A DNA stretch of 64,000 bases from positions 96,663,342-96,727,341 of the forward strand of contig CM043953.1 of assembly GCA_014529385.2 (NCBI GenBank), given 5' to 3'. The number at the start of each line of letters is the position of its first letter. Position 1 is the stretch's first letter. The position numbers and the translations under genes were made by a program. The DNA is from Adiantum capillus-veneris. Lineage: Eukaryota > Streptophyta > Polypodiopsida > Polypodiales > Pteridaceae. Below the pieces are notes generated by a model. That model was not told where the DNA came from. It did not search any database and saw only the letters and a list, made by a program, of their open reading frames with translations. Of this stretch, positions 44,881 through 55,443 are shown piece after piece.

Positions 44881-46714
44881 TATGTATTGACCTTGCATGT
44901 GGAGAAGCAGCTAAGCATGATAGTCTCAACCAAAGGGAAGAGAAGTTATTACTATATATGGATTTCAAACGGACACCAGTGTACATTGAAATGGTTGAGA
45001 AAAAGTTATGGATGACAAAGCTTCAATGGGAAGCTTTCAAGAAAGTTATTTGTTCTTGTGTCGAAGAATGCTTTGCCATAAAGCATCTCTATAGTATCAA
45101 CAAAGATAGATCACACAAAAGGTGGTTTGATAAAGAATATCAAGATTCTCAAAAGTCCTTGATAAAGCTTGATGCAACTATGGACAAAGACAACTATCAA
45201 AGTCATTTGCATACATAAAAGGCATTGATTCAAAAGAAGAGAAAAAGATGGAAAGTAAAACAACAAATTTTTCAAGTTAAAAAAAAAAGACACGTGCATA
45301 TGGAAGATTTTGGAGAAACTTGAGGGACAAGCGAGTTACGAATCTTGGTAACTTGAGTCTTGTGAATAGGTACACACATTGTAGGCAATTATATGAGCAA
45401 CCAAATGCTGAAAAAATGTCATTTTATGGTTCACTCCCATGTATACCCTCTTTTTTTACTATTAAGGATGTATGCGATGGGCTTGAAAAGTTGGCCACTC
45501 GCAAAGAGGGAGATCTTCAAGGTATCAAGCCGGAGATGATCAAATGGACGAGAGATTTTACCCATGAGTGGATGTATGATATGTTAAACCTTGCACTTCA
45601 ACATGGTATGCCTTATGATTGGAGTACTGATTGTTTCAAGCCTTTTCATAAAGGAGGGGATGTAAAGAATGTAAACAACTACCAGAATATAATGATTGGG
45701 TCTCTTATGGCAAAGTTGTTTGGATGCATAATGGAGATGAAATTGAATGATTGGGCTGAAGCCTGAAGAGAATGACAAGCGTGCAAAAGGACAAGCGAGT
45801 TTTTGTCGATGCCATAGCACCATTGATCGTCTTTTCACTGTTTGTATTCTCATGGAGGAAAGTCGGTTGAAAGGCAAGCAATTGAATTGTTGTTTTGTGG
45901 ACTTTAAGAGAGTCTTTGATATGATTCCAGGTAACAATTTGTGGAGAAGGATGGAAGAACTCCAAGTGCCAAAGTGAGTTTATGCTTGCGGTTTCTCGAA
46001 TCTATGAGAAGGTGATGTGTCAATTACGCATGGAAAGAGGAATTTAAAAAAACAGTTGTAAGCACTATTGGGGTTAAGCAAGGATTTCCATTGTCACCAA
46101 CTCTCATAATCATGCTTTTGTTGTATGCGGATGATGTAGTGCTTCTAGTACACACTTTAGAAGATGCGCAAAAGCTTATGGTTGTCCCTGAGAACTTTTT
46201 CTTGCATAGTGGGCTGATTGTGAATGAATCCAAAACAAAGGTTATGCTTGTGAGAACCAACCATAAGGAGAAGCCATGCATTGTGTACAACAATGAGACA
46301 CTTGAAGTTGTTGAGAGATTTAAGTACCTTGGCCTTGAGGTTCCGTCCAATCACAAGCGGCATCAATGTGTTATGCATTGTTTGGAAGTGCGAAAGAGAG
46401 CATATTATGCATTTGAGAACATGTGTAATGCGGGAAACATCAAGTGTTGGATTCTCAAGAAGTACTTTTGTGATGCATTGGTAACACTGGTTCTTCTTTA
46501 TGGAGTTGAAGTGTGGGACAGGAGCATCTCAAAAACTACTTGGAAAGAGTTTGAGAATATCCAAAAGCGTTTTCATACAAACTTTCTCCAAGTTAATACA
46601 CAAACACCGTATATGCTCCTACTTCTTGAGTCGGGATCTCTTCCAATTGAGGTTATGGGTATGGAAAGGGTTGTGGAGTACATGATAAAGATGCATCAAA
46701 ACCCCTCACATTGA
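44880..46714 (+). pseudogene. LINE reverse transcriptase, broken
   Basis: Blocks are RWFDKEYQDSQKSLIKLDA (linker), GIKPEMIKWTRDFTHEW and PFHKGGDVKNVNNYQNIMIG (fingers), NCCFVDFKRVFDMIPGNNLW (the F-D-x-x-x-A-F block, with V for A), the catalytic LLYADDVVLLVHT, GLIVNESKTKVM and KYLGLEVPSN. A deletion just before YADD removes the QGxPLSPxLF block except for its start. Stops and shifts lie near 45218, 45310, 45765 and 45977. Confidence 0.85.
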
Positions 46715-47008
46715 CTTTCTACAATTGCATGGAAAGCAAGCAAAAAAGTTCAAAAGATGCATAAAAGCAAGATCTTGAGCACGGGATGGATTCAAGAAAT
46801 AAAGAAGTTGTTTGGGAGATGGGATGTTTTGAAATCCACTTATCAAAATTCCACAAATCAAGAAGGATAGTGGCTCATTGGCATTGCCAAGAGCATTCTC
46901 AAACTTGATTAGTAATTACAATGATTAGAGAGTGGGATTATTTTTTTTTAAAATGCTAATGCAATAGTGATTAATTGAGTGGTGATAGGCCTAGGTACAA
47001 AATCGTCA

Positions 47009-47020
47009 GCTCTGATACCA
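47009..47020 (-). other. Primer binding site of the LTR fragment
   Basis: TGGTATCAGAGC on the minus strand, separated by two bases from the LTR end CCAACA at 47023. Confidence 0.75.
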
Positions 47021-47022
47021 CT

Positions 47023-47348
47023 TGTTGGAATTGGAGAGCGGAAGCATTCTCTACCCTATGTGTCACTAGTGAGCTAGGCTATGGTGGATGAAGCCATAAA
47101 CTCACCATGATGCTAGGGTTAGAGATTGAGATTTGGATTAGGATATTCCTATAGTAAGAGCATAGAGAGAGAGAGTATATACACAATGATGATATCTCAA
47201 AGTGCAATTGAATGATTAGAAAATAGCCTCTAATATAGGCTCAGTGCTTTACAATCATTGTCTACAGACGTTGCGCCCTTTTCCTTTTGGACCATGTCAT
47301 CATTTATCTTTCCTAGGTGGCTATAGGGATTTCCCATATGGAGCCACA
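47023..47348 (-). repeat. LTR of the minus-strand fragment (outer edge uncertain)
   Basis: Minus-strand end CCAATTCCAACA. The proposed start is TGTGGCTCC at 47348. No partner LTR is in the window. Confidence 0.45.
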
Positions 47349-47724
47349 AGTTGGGCTTACCCTATCAATTGTTGTTTTGTGGAATTTAAGAAAGCCTTTC
47401 ACATGATTCCACGCAACAATTTGTAGAGAAGGATGGAAGAACTCCAATTACAAAGTGAGTTTATGCTTGTGGTTTCTCAAATCTATGAGAAGGTGATGTG
47501 TCAATTGCGCATGGGAAGAGGAATTTCAAAAAACATTGTAAGTACTATTGGGGTTAAACAAGGATGTCCGTTGTCACCAACTCTCTTTGATCTATGCATT
47601 GATCAATTGGAACAAATGATACTTTTATGTAAGAAGAAGGCATTGAAGAGGTCACTATTTTGCAATGAGGTAATCATGTTTTTGTTGTATGCGGATGATG
47701 TAGTGCTTTTAGTACACATGCGAG

Positions 47725-48215
47725 AAATATCAAATGTTCGGTTCTCAAGAAGTACCTTTTTGACACATTGGTGACTCCGGTTCTTCTTTATGGATTTGAA
47801 GTGTGAGACGAGAGCATCTCAAATTCTACTTGGAAAGATTTTAAGAATGTCCAAAAGTGTTTTCTTACAAACTTTATCTAAGTTAAGATACAAACACTAT
47901 ATATACTCCTACTTCTTGAGTTGGGATCTCCTCCAATTGAGGTTATGGGCATGGAAAGGATTGTGGATGTGTCAAATGTTGGGCTCTCAAAAAGTACCTT
48001 TTTGATACATTGATGACACCAATTTTTCTTTATGGAGTTGAAGTGTCGGACAGGAGTATCTCAAAGTCTACTTGGAAAGAGTTTGAGAATGTCCAAAAGA
48101 GTTTTCTTACAAACTTTCTCCAAGTTAAGACACAAACACCATATATGCTCCTACTTCTTGAATTGGGACCTCTTCCAACTGAGGTTATGGGCATGGAAAG
48201 GGTTGTGGAGTACAT
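47725..48215 (+). repeat. ~240-bp tandem duplication inside the LINE
   Basis: CAAATGTT(C/G)GG(T/G)(T/C)TCTCAA starts each copy (about 47728 and 47969), and both run through the same post-RT segment to ATGGGCATGGAAAGG. The copies differ by scattered substitutions, so the duplication is not recent. Confidence 0.85.
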
Positions 48216-48820
48216 GATAAAGATGCGTCAAAACCCCTCACATCGACTTTCTACAATTTCATGGGAAGCAAGAAAAAAAGTTCAAATGACACATTTTGAA
48301 TGGATGCAAGACATAAAGAAGCGGTTTGGGAGATGGGATACATTACACTTTCTACATGATGCCTCAACAGACTCCCAAGTGAATGAAGCTTTTCTACAAC
48401 TCCAATGTATTACGGTTTTGGAGAAATTTGATGGGTCACGCTTCATATATTACACCACCCATACTAGCCCCAACTAAAAAACCATGTTCTTCGTTGAAAG
48501 AGGGAACTTTACTCACCCTTATACGCTTGAGCATATCCCCTTGTCAGCGATGCGTACTATCCCAGTCATTTGGCTTAGCTCCCACTCCCTTCGATGCAAG
48601 ACAAGGCATTGGGACAATGGAGAAGAGTCAAATCGATTGTGCAAATTATGCTCATTGCAAGTTCGAGAGTCTAAGTATCACAGACTACTAGAGTGCTCAG
48701 CTTTTGGTCACATTCAAACTCTCTTCCCTCACATTTCCAGCCATGGCTTAGACCTACACACTTTCCTCTCCCAACCACATTGTGCGCTCTCCATTGTGAC
48801 TCTCATCACCAAAATTTTGG

Positions 48821-48928
48821 AGCATTTAGAACCACTCATCAGCCACACACATAAAGCATCTAGAACCACTCATCAGCAACACATATACAGCATTTAGAAC
48901 CACTCATCAGCCACACACATACAGCATC
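48821..48928 (+). repeat. Three ~36-bp tandem repeats in the LINE 3' UTR
   Basis: The unit is AGAACCACTCATCAGC(C/A)ACAC followed by A(C/T)ATA(C/A)AGCAT, three times. Confidence 0.85.
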
Positions 48929-48978
48929 ACATGTAACTTTGATCCCATAGGTCATATTTGACCTTCAAGGACAATAAT

Positions 48979-48982
<4 letters not shown>

Positions 48983-49047
<65 letters not shown>
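48983..49047 (+). repeat. (TC)32 tail of the plus-strand LINE
   Basis: It directly follows the conserved LINE 3' end. Confidence 0.95.
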
Positions 49048-49048
<1 letters not shown>

Positions 49049-49072
49049 GCTTAGCTTTATTTCTAGTAAGAG

Positions 49073-49249
49073 ATGGCATGTGAAAGCGTGTCTTTTAGTA
49101 AGCATGATCAAGTGGTGCTTCTAAGCAAGGGAAAAGAAGTTGGAAAAAGAACTATGATGCAATCTCTACTCCACAAAAAGCTCCATGGAAGAGATTTGCC
49201 TAGAGGCACATTAGGGAGAGCCATTACATTGGCATCAACCCATGACTAA
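49073..49249 (+). CDS. 58-residue ORF resembling a plant transposon C-terminal domain
   Basis: MACESVSFSKHDQVVLLSKG continues with KEVGKRTMMQ and KLHGRDLPRGTLGRAITLAS. The pattern V.L.SKG.EVGKG......K.HG..L recalls a small domain at the end of plant En/Spm-type transposon proteins (DUF8039-like). The match is from memory and weak. It lies directly after the LINE tail, so it is a fragment. It could be chance. Confidence 0.2.
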   Translation: MACESVSFSKHDQVVLLSKGKEVGKRTMMQSLLHKKLHGRDLPRGTLGRAITLASTHD

Positions 49250-51486
49250 AGTTGCCACATGCACCATCGATCGATCATGGTGTGTATTCGAATGTTAGGC
49301 GTAGCAATGGGCACCGTTGTGGCCTAAGCGATGAGTTTCTTGGTAAGGAGAACTCTAAATTTAATTTCCTTATATATTCTCTCCCAACTAGCAGCCAATG
49401 TTTTGTGTCCATGCAAAAGAACAAGGTATCAAACTGACTGGAGAAAGGTTCCGTGTCTGTTGCTCCACAAGCCATTGGTGCAGCATCCTGGTGGTCCGCA
49501 AAAACTACACATCTCAAGACCTCCTACAAAGGCAGTTAGAGAAGAGGTAAGCCACAAGAAAATTGTGGTCAAAACACTCATGAAATTAATAGTTGTTTGC
49601 TAATAAACCAAGCTAATAATTGTTCGTGATAAGTTGACAGCTTTAATAAAAGGAATTACAGATGTAGAAAAGTGAATTTATTGAAAGGGTAATACGAGCA
49701 ATGAAAGACGATGATCCTAGCTAGGAGAACCTAAAGAAAAGGTGAGAATCGTTATAAAAAAGTTCGTAACTAGCACAAGGCAAGCAATCAACCCAGTGAA
49801 AGGAGAAGTGGAGAAGTTGATGAGGCCATTTCCAAGGGGAATACATAATTCAAGCTACCGGAACCATCAAAGAAGTAGGTTCCTAATCCAAACAAATCGA
49901 GTGGAGAAGATGGCCAAGGAGAGCACCAGAGATGAAGATCGCAATCTCTTTGATATTACAGAGAATTCCACACTAAATGGGATTTTCTCAATGACACTTT
50001 GCATCCCTTAGAGGTTGATAATAGTTTCATCTAACACTCATGAAGCAATCTACATGAAGACAATCTTTTTTGTCATGGTAATGCAGGTCATTCGCAAGGT
50101 ACCGCTGTCACACTGGTGCCATTATGCTACTTGTTATTGTATCTAGTTGTATGGCCAATGCTTAATCGCGTCAACAATCTAGCACTGGAAGTCTCTAAAA
50201 ATGGGTATGTTCCACATCATTCCAAGTTTAGGCTCTCCTTAAATACTCTAGACCTCAGTGGAAGTAAGTGATGATATTGAGAAAACCTAAGATCCAATTT
50301 GGATGTAACTAAATGAGAAATTTGAAAAACAATTCCGAAAATTATGGTAGACAAATGTGTAATGAAAAATGTTGTTCACATGGATGGGAACCACTAACTT
50401 AGGGCATGTAACGCAAAAATTGATATAGGTACACCATATTATTTTACTCTTGTTGCTCACTCTATGTTAAGTAAAAAAGAATTTTGTGAAACGATGTTAG
50501 GTGATTTGCATAGCATCTCACAAAGAGGACCCCAAGTACCATTGCTATATGAAGGCCTACATGGTTGAGGTCACTAAGGAGAATGAGGGGAAGTTCTCAC
50601 TGTGGTGGCATGCTTGAATCGGTAAGCGTAGCTATACTTAACAAGAGGACTACATCATAATTACCACTTCTTAGTTTTCTTATGATATACATGTTTTTCG
50701 ACACATGATTAATGACAAAGGTTATGTGAAAACCTCCTTCATAGACATGCTATGCATGCTTAGAGCAATGGGCACGGCCAACATGGATGTATTACTCAAG
50801 GGTTTGGAGGTTGAAGTGCAGGGTGGTTGTAACGAGAACTAGATGCCAAAATTAATAGGTGGGGAGGGTTACGCAGGCATTGGTACAAAATGCCTCTTAT
50901 CGTGCTATCTCAACTACTATATCCGATGAGTTTTATCGACCTATCTTACCTTTAGTATGAGCACATAGTAGATCTAACAATGAATAAATCAATTTCATGA
51001 CGCGGACAAAGTACACAACGGCATTGCAATCTATGATATATAAGTGACATGAGCTCACCACCCAATAATGCACCACATTCTATACAACAGATAAGAAAAG
51101 CTAAAAAGACACGCAATGGGCAGCTACAATTGCAGATCTTGACTTAGGAGAAGAGTAGTGGAGGTAATTCCAAAAGGGACTAGGTTTAAAGGGAGTTATG
51201 TTTGCATTCACATGCTGATCTAAATTTTGTAACATGTGTTTCTAGCTTGCTTTTGGAGTAGGAAACCAAAATGGTTGACAAATGATCGAATATATAGTTT
51301 TGTATGTGCCGAACTACCAAACAAACGTCGTAGCAACGTGTTGAGGGCCTTGGTTAGCGATGTGAGATCTATGCGGAAGATTCCCAAGAATTAGATATAG
51401 GGAGCTGAAGGAGGAGATGGAGGAAGGGAGGGCGGCTAGAGAAGGAGATGGAGGGAGGAGGTGGAGGAGGAGCAAGGGAAGAGGAG
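49250..51486. other. Noncoding or unrecognised DNA
   Basis: Short ORFs at 49742-50011 (basic) and a coding-like frame near 50660-50900 (HMINDKGYVKTSFIDMLCML) may be decayed transposon protein, unassigned. 51411-51486 is purine-rich (GGAGG repeats) and abuts the truncated Copia RT. Confidence 0.3.
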
Positions 51487-52215
51487 GATCAGTAAATCAT
51501 CCACGTAGAGAACCACAATGAGAAGTACATCACCCTCATGCTTTACATAGAATGTGTTTTCTATTGATCTGTTACAAAAGTTTCGTTTGACTAAATGAGT
51601 GTCAGCCTTCTTATACCAAGCAAGGGGAGATTGCTTCAGCCCATACAAAGATTTCTTACATTTGCACACTTTATCTTCCTGCCCTTTAATGATAAAAACG
51701 TACTACGTTACATAAACTTTTGCAAATATGTCACCATTCAAGAAAGCAGTAACAATATATGATTGATGTACATCCCAACCAAAATAAGCTGCCAATGCAC
51801 ATAGAAAATATATAGTAGACATACGAAAAGTGGGAGAAAAAGTTTCTTCATAATCTATGTCTTTTTGTTGTGCATAACCCTCTGCAATAAGTCGAGCCTT
51901 ATAGCGGTCAATCTCACCATCCGGATTGCGTTTCAACTTGTAAACCCACTTCGTACCAATGGTCTTTTTTCCAAGAGGCAAATCACATAAAGTCCATGTG
52001 TCATTTTCTATAAAGTGCTTCATATTCGGATTGCATGGCAGCCATCCAGTTTTTTGAATTATGTGCTTCATTTAAAGACAGAGGTTGCTCAGCATCACAT
52101 AAACTAGACACAGCCAAGGCATAACAATCTGATGCATAAGATGCACGGCGAGAACCTAAAGGAGTATGACTAGACAAAGGTGCAATCAATTTACTATCAC
52201 GCAAAGTATGCACCA
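51487..52215 (-). pseudogene. Copia reverse transcriptase, N-terminal two thirds
   Basis: Motifs in order on the minus strand are EAHNSKNWMAAMQSEYEAL, NDTWTLCDLPLGKKTIGTKW, YKARLIAEGYAQQKDIDYEE with TFSPTFRM, FLNGDIFAKVYVT, CKCKKSLYGLKQSPLAWYKK and VLYVDDLLIL, the catalytic Y-V-D-D. One frame break lies near 51700 and one near 52040. Sequence ends right after YVDD, so the thumb and RNase H are missing. Confidence 0.88.
52210..52215. repeat. 6-bp flank duplication, left (GCACCA)
   Basis: It borders the transposon at 52216 and recurs at 53749-53754. Removing the insert and one copy restores a continuous Copia reading frame across ...PKWLV and HTLRD. Confidence 0.8.
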
Positions 52216-53748
52216 ACTAAGTTGCATTTATATGCCAGTATAACAAAAATTGTACGTATATCTTGATATTATACACTGTATACCCATATTATACGCGTAT
52301 CTCCGAATAAACACTATTTCGATCAAAATATATTTCAATCAAAATGTGCACGGGTCGAGGGAGGGTTTTGATCATTCTCGAGTGTCATCTCCATGTCCCT
52401 AGCCATAGATGGAGCCATCATTTTGGGACCTCCCTTTTTGTTTCCCTCAACATGTACTCTCTTTGCCCTGAGCGCCCACTCGGGAAATTTTGCTTCAATA
52501 CCTCTTGGGGGGTTTTTGCAAGATGTCATGTTTCAACTTTCCACGAATTTTGAACATGTATTCTTTTATCTTGTGAGCCTTTCCACTAAAATTATGGCCG
52601 CAGGTCTTACACCTCAACTTTCATGTAGTCTTTCCATTGACCAATTCATCTACGTAGTTCCACTCATATCCTTTCACCATCTTCTTAAATTTTGCAAACT
52701 CATACAAGACTAATTACTAAATACACATCTAAAATCGAACTCTAATACCATTTACATTACTTTATTCGTTAACCTTTTTTTTTTTAACATAAATTTTCAA
52801 CCTCTTTAAATTATAAATACAAAACATAAAAAAAAATTCAAGTATGAGCTTTCACTCTATACCTGAATCATGATAAATAAATCGCTTAATCTATCTCAAT
52901 AACTTCCAAGTGTGAGAACTCTACACAAAGCAAGATATCTTTAAAAAACCTACTTAAATTACCTCCAAGTGTGAGTGTAACTCAACACGTGACAAGCAAT
53001 CAAAATTCACTACTTATCTAAATCTCTTCTAGGTGTGAGAATACCTCTAAACAAATCAAGAGATTATTATTTAATCTACCTAAATTGTGTGTAGTGTGAG
53101 TATTACTTTACACATGACATACAATCATTAGATAAATCTAATCTAAGTTAGTTCCAGGTGTGAACATAGTTCAACACACAACAAGTAACTCCTAACTTTA
53201 ACTATTTAACTTAAGTTACCTCTAAGTGTGGAATAACTGCTAACTTTAAATATCTTAAATCACTTCCAAGTATGAGTTTCTTCTACACAAGGCAAGTAAT
53301 CACTAACTACTTTACTTAATTTACCTCTCAGTGTAAGATATACTTCACACAGAGCAGATAAAGACTAAACTCAAAATTCCAAAGCTTTAAAAAAACTACA
53401 TTTAACTAATTTAACTTTTTATCCTAAGCTCTAAATTTTTACTAAAAAAATTACTTAACTAAATTCAAAATGGTTTTTTTATATTTTTTGATGTTGTACT
53501 TTTCTCACCTAATAAATGAGAAAAGGGAGAAGAGAGATCAATAGAATGAGGAAAACAGTCTGTTTCCATGGTATATATATGGCTATATTTCAATCGAAAT
53601 AATATTTCGATTGAAATTCTAAGAAATTATACAATACGGTGTTTTTGCTGATGTGGCACCGTATAATACGATCGAATATAGATAGGTGTCGTATACTACA
53701 CATGTTTAAAGCGTATTATACACCGTATAATGTACAATGCAACTTAGT
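52216..53748. mobile_element. Novel-looking non-autonomous TIR DNA transposon
   Basis: The 1533-bp insert has perfect 13-bp terminal inverted repeats (ACTAAGTTGCATT) and a 6-bp flanking duplication (GCACCA). Subterminal regions at both ends carry repeated TATTATAC(G/A) and GTATAATA motifs and TTTCGATxxAAATAT palindromes, typical of transposase binding regions. The interior holds a 62-bp minisatellite at 52836-53375. The only ORFs (52335-52553, both strands) show no transposase motif. The superfamily is undetermined: the duplication length does not fit hAT (8), MULE (9) or CACTA (3). Confidence 0.75.
52836..53375. repeat. Minisatellite of ~62-bp units, about nine degenerate copies
   Basis: Units share CTTCCAAGTGTGAG, then a (C/T)T(A/C)CACAC segment and AAGTAATCACTAACT, then TACTTAAATTAC. 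Spacing is about 60-68 bp with one shortened copy. The array fills the central third of the TIR transposon. Confidence 0.75.
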
Positions 53749-54447
53749 GCACCAGCCATTTAGGCATACCTCTAGCCTGCTCATTCTCAACCCTTTCCTC
53801 ATCAAGTGCATCATATACATCTGCATCAGTAATAGGCTGACCTGTAACATTTTCAGCACCCCCCATAGGTTGTGCATTTTCCTCATTGGAATTTTCATTC
53901 AAACTTCCACCACTGAAAAGAGGCAACAAAGTGTCATAAATGTCATGTGAGCTTACATTACTATCTCTTGAACATGACAACAAGGGCTGAATAGAATCTT
54001 CCACAAACACAACATCCCATGAGACCACATAAACTTTGTTTACGGACGATACAACCTGTAACCTTTGCTTGCAGCACTATAACCAACAAAAATGCATTTG
54101 ACAGCCTTATCATCCACTTTTTTGCGTTGCGTTTGTGGCGCCAAAGCATATGCCAAACATCCAAAAACACATATGTGCTCAATAGAAGCTTTCTATCATG
54201 GCATGCTTCATAGGGATTCATAGACTGCAAAGCTTCCGTGGGACACCTATTAAGTACATAAGTGGCACACGTGATGGCCTCAAGCCAAAACAAGTGGGGA
54301 AAAGCTTGACTTTTGACCATGCATCGTGCCATTTCCATAAGTGACTTGTTTTTCCTCTCAGCAATCCCATTCTGTTGAGGCCTATAAGGAACTGTACATT
54401 GGTGTTTTATCCTACCACTAGCCAAAAATGCATTAAATTCATGAGAC
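53749..54447 (-). pseudogene. Copia integrase, C-terminal part
   Basis: VPYRPQQNGIAERKNKSLME carries the last catalytic Glu region of the integrase core, followed by ARCMVKSQAFPHLFWLEAIT and ATYVLNRCPTEALQSMNPYE. After a frame break near 54150 the frame reads VVSWDVVFVEDS. The N-terminal zinc domain and the first two catalytic Asp residues are missing because gag is joined directly to this segment. Confidence 0.85.
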
Positions 54448-55159
54448 CATCTTTTCTTTGAGCATCAATAAAGGCATGTTCAACTGCACGCTGGCTAGTC
54501 CTATTTTTTTCTGAAAAGTGACTCTTGTAACAGCAATGTGCATAATGCATCAAACTTTACAACTTCTGGATTTCCTTGGGTCATAAGTCTCCAAGTACTA
54601 GCAAAAGTGTGGCAAAGCATCAAGAACAGTTTGCACAAGAGAACTGTCAAAAATGACTTTGCCTGTAGAAATGAGTTGCTCATTGATATCCTTGACACCA
54701 AGAAGGAAAGTGTCCATATCATCTTCCTCATGCATAATCTTCGACTCCAGCTCTTTACGCAACAATGCAATTTTTGCCTCATTGCGACTTGCATAAAGAC
54801 CAGCCAGAATATCCCAAGCTTGTTCTGCAGAATCTGTTGATCGTATGTGAGGACTAATAGTGCGCTTCACAGACAACACAATCAATGCATGAGCCTGCAC
54901 AACTTTTACATCCCAACGAGCTTCTTCAGTCGTAGGCAAAACAACTCTAGCATCAACAATCCTACCACCAAAACCTGCAACATCCTCAAACGCCTACATC
55001 CTCAGAACCAGTACGTACATCAATGCCCTACACAATATTCCAAATGCCCTTTGACACAAGGACGTGTTGCATCATGTAATTCCACGTAGGGTTATTGTCC
55101 CCATCCAATCTATCCTCAGTAGCAAACATCTTGAACACCTCTGTGTTGTCGTCAGCCAT
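54448..55159 (-). pseudogene. Copia gag, broken
   Basis: It starts at ATG 55159 (MADDNTEVFKMFATEDRLDG). YMMQHVLVSKGIWNI, KVVQAHALIVLSVKRTISPH and LESKIMHEEDDMDTFLLGVK follow, matching the plus-strand copy. Frame breaks lie near 55028 and 54590. The zinc knuckle is deleted. Confidence 0.85.
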
Positions 55160-55429
55160 GTCGAATATTGCACCTGATGTGAAAATTACCCGAAAAGAGG
55201 AGAAACAAAGCGGGAACAACACGCCCTATATAGCACAAACTGTAGAAGACTGTAAGGGACGTGTTATGCTGAACGACACTGACAGAATTTCTGCTTGTAA
55301 TGAAAACATAGGTCGAAATGAGTCCGAATTTGTCAACTTGCTAACGCTCGCCAAAGCTCACAGAAATCGGAGAAAGTGAGCACGCGTTTGCTGCAGCTGT
55401 TGGCGACCAAGCCCGGGAGGACGCAACCT

Positions 55430-55441
55430 GCTCTGACACCA
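55430..55441 (-). other. Primer binding site of the minus-strand Copia copy
   Basis: Minus-strand TGGTGTCAGAGC, one change from TGGTATCAGAGC in the plus-strand copy. Confidence 0.85.
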
Positions 55442-55443
55442 AT

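Larger units (their letters stand above)
42911..46828 (+). mobile_element. LINE copy with 5' UTR, ORF1, endonuclease and RT; 3' end missing
   Basis: A 220-bp 5' UTR precedes ORF1 (43131-44082). The endonuclease is at 44101-44880 and RT at 44880-46714. It belongs to the same family as the minus-strand LINE, with many matching motifs. Coding-like sequence stops at KKLFGRWDV near 46828, where an LTR-element fragment begins. The (CT)n tract at 42852-42910 lies right at its 5' edge, so this may be the true 5' end. Confidence 0.8.
46829..47365 (-). mobile_element. Fragment of a minus-strand LTR retrotransposon inside LINE sequence
   Basis: It consists of an LTR (about 47023-47348) with TGGTATCAGAGC as its primer site on the minus strand (plus-strand GCTCTGATACCA at 47009-47020) and about 180 bp of leader to the left. 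LINE sequence lies on both sides, but the right-hand LINE restarts further upstream in RT than where the left-hand one stops. This is therefore a junction of two LINE copies, not a simple insertion. Confidence 0.6.
47366..48982 (+). mobile_element. Second plus-strand LINE copy, 3' half, with internal duplication
   Basis: It begins in RT with NCCFVEFKKAFHMIPRNNL, continues with GVKQGCPLSPTLFDLCIDQL and MFLLYADDVVLLVHM, then jumps by deletion into the post-RT region. That region is duplicated in tandem (47725-48215). The C-terminal part includes FGRWDTLHFLHDASTDSQVN and CKLCSLQVRESKYHRLLEC, the zinc knuckle. The 3' UTR ends CCCATAGGTCATATTTGACC then ACAATAATAAAA before (TC)n at 48983-49047. Confidence 0.8.

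Noticed and set aside
52836-53375. CRISPR-like array
   Set aside because: The repeats are contiguous, diverged ~62-bp units without constant repeats and unique spacers, and the DNA is plant nuclear.
52216-53748. CACTA assignment from the right end (CACTAAGTTGCAT in reverse)
   Set aside because: The left end reads CAACTAAG, so the CACTA string is not symmetrical. The symmetric TIR starts at ACTAAG.
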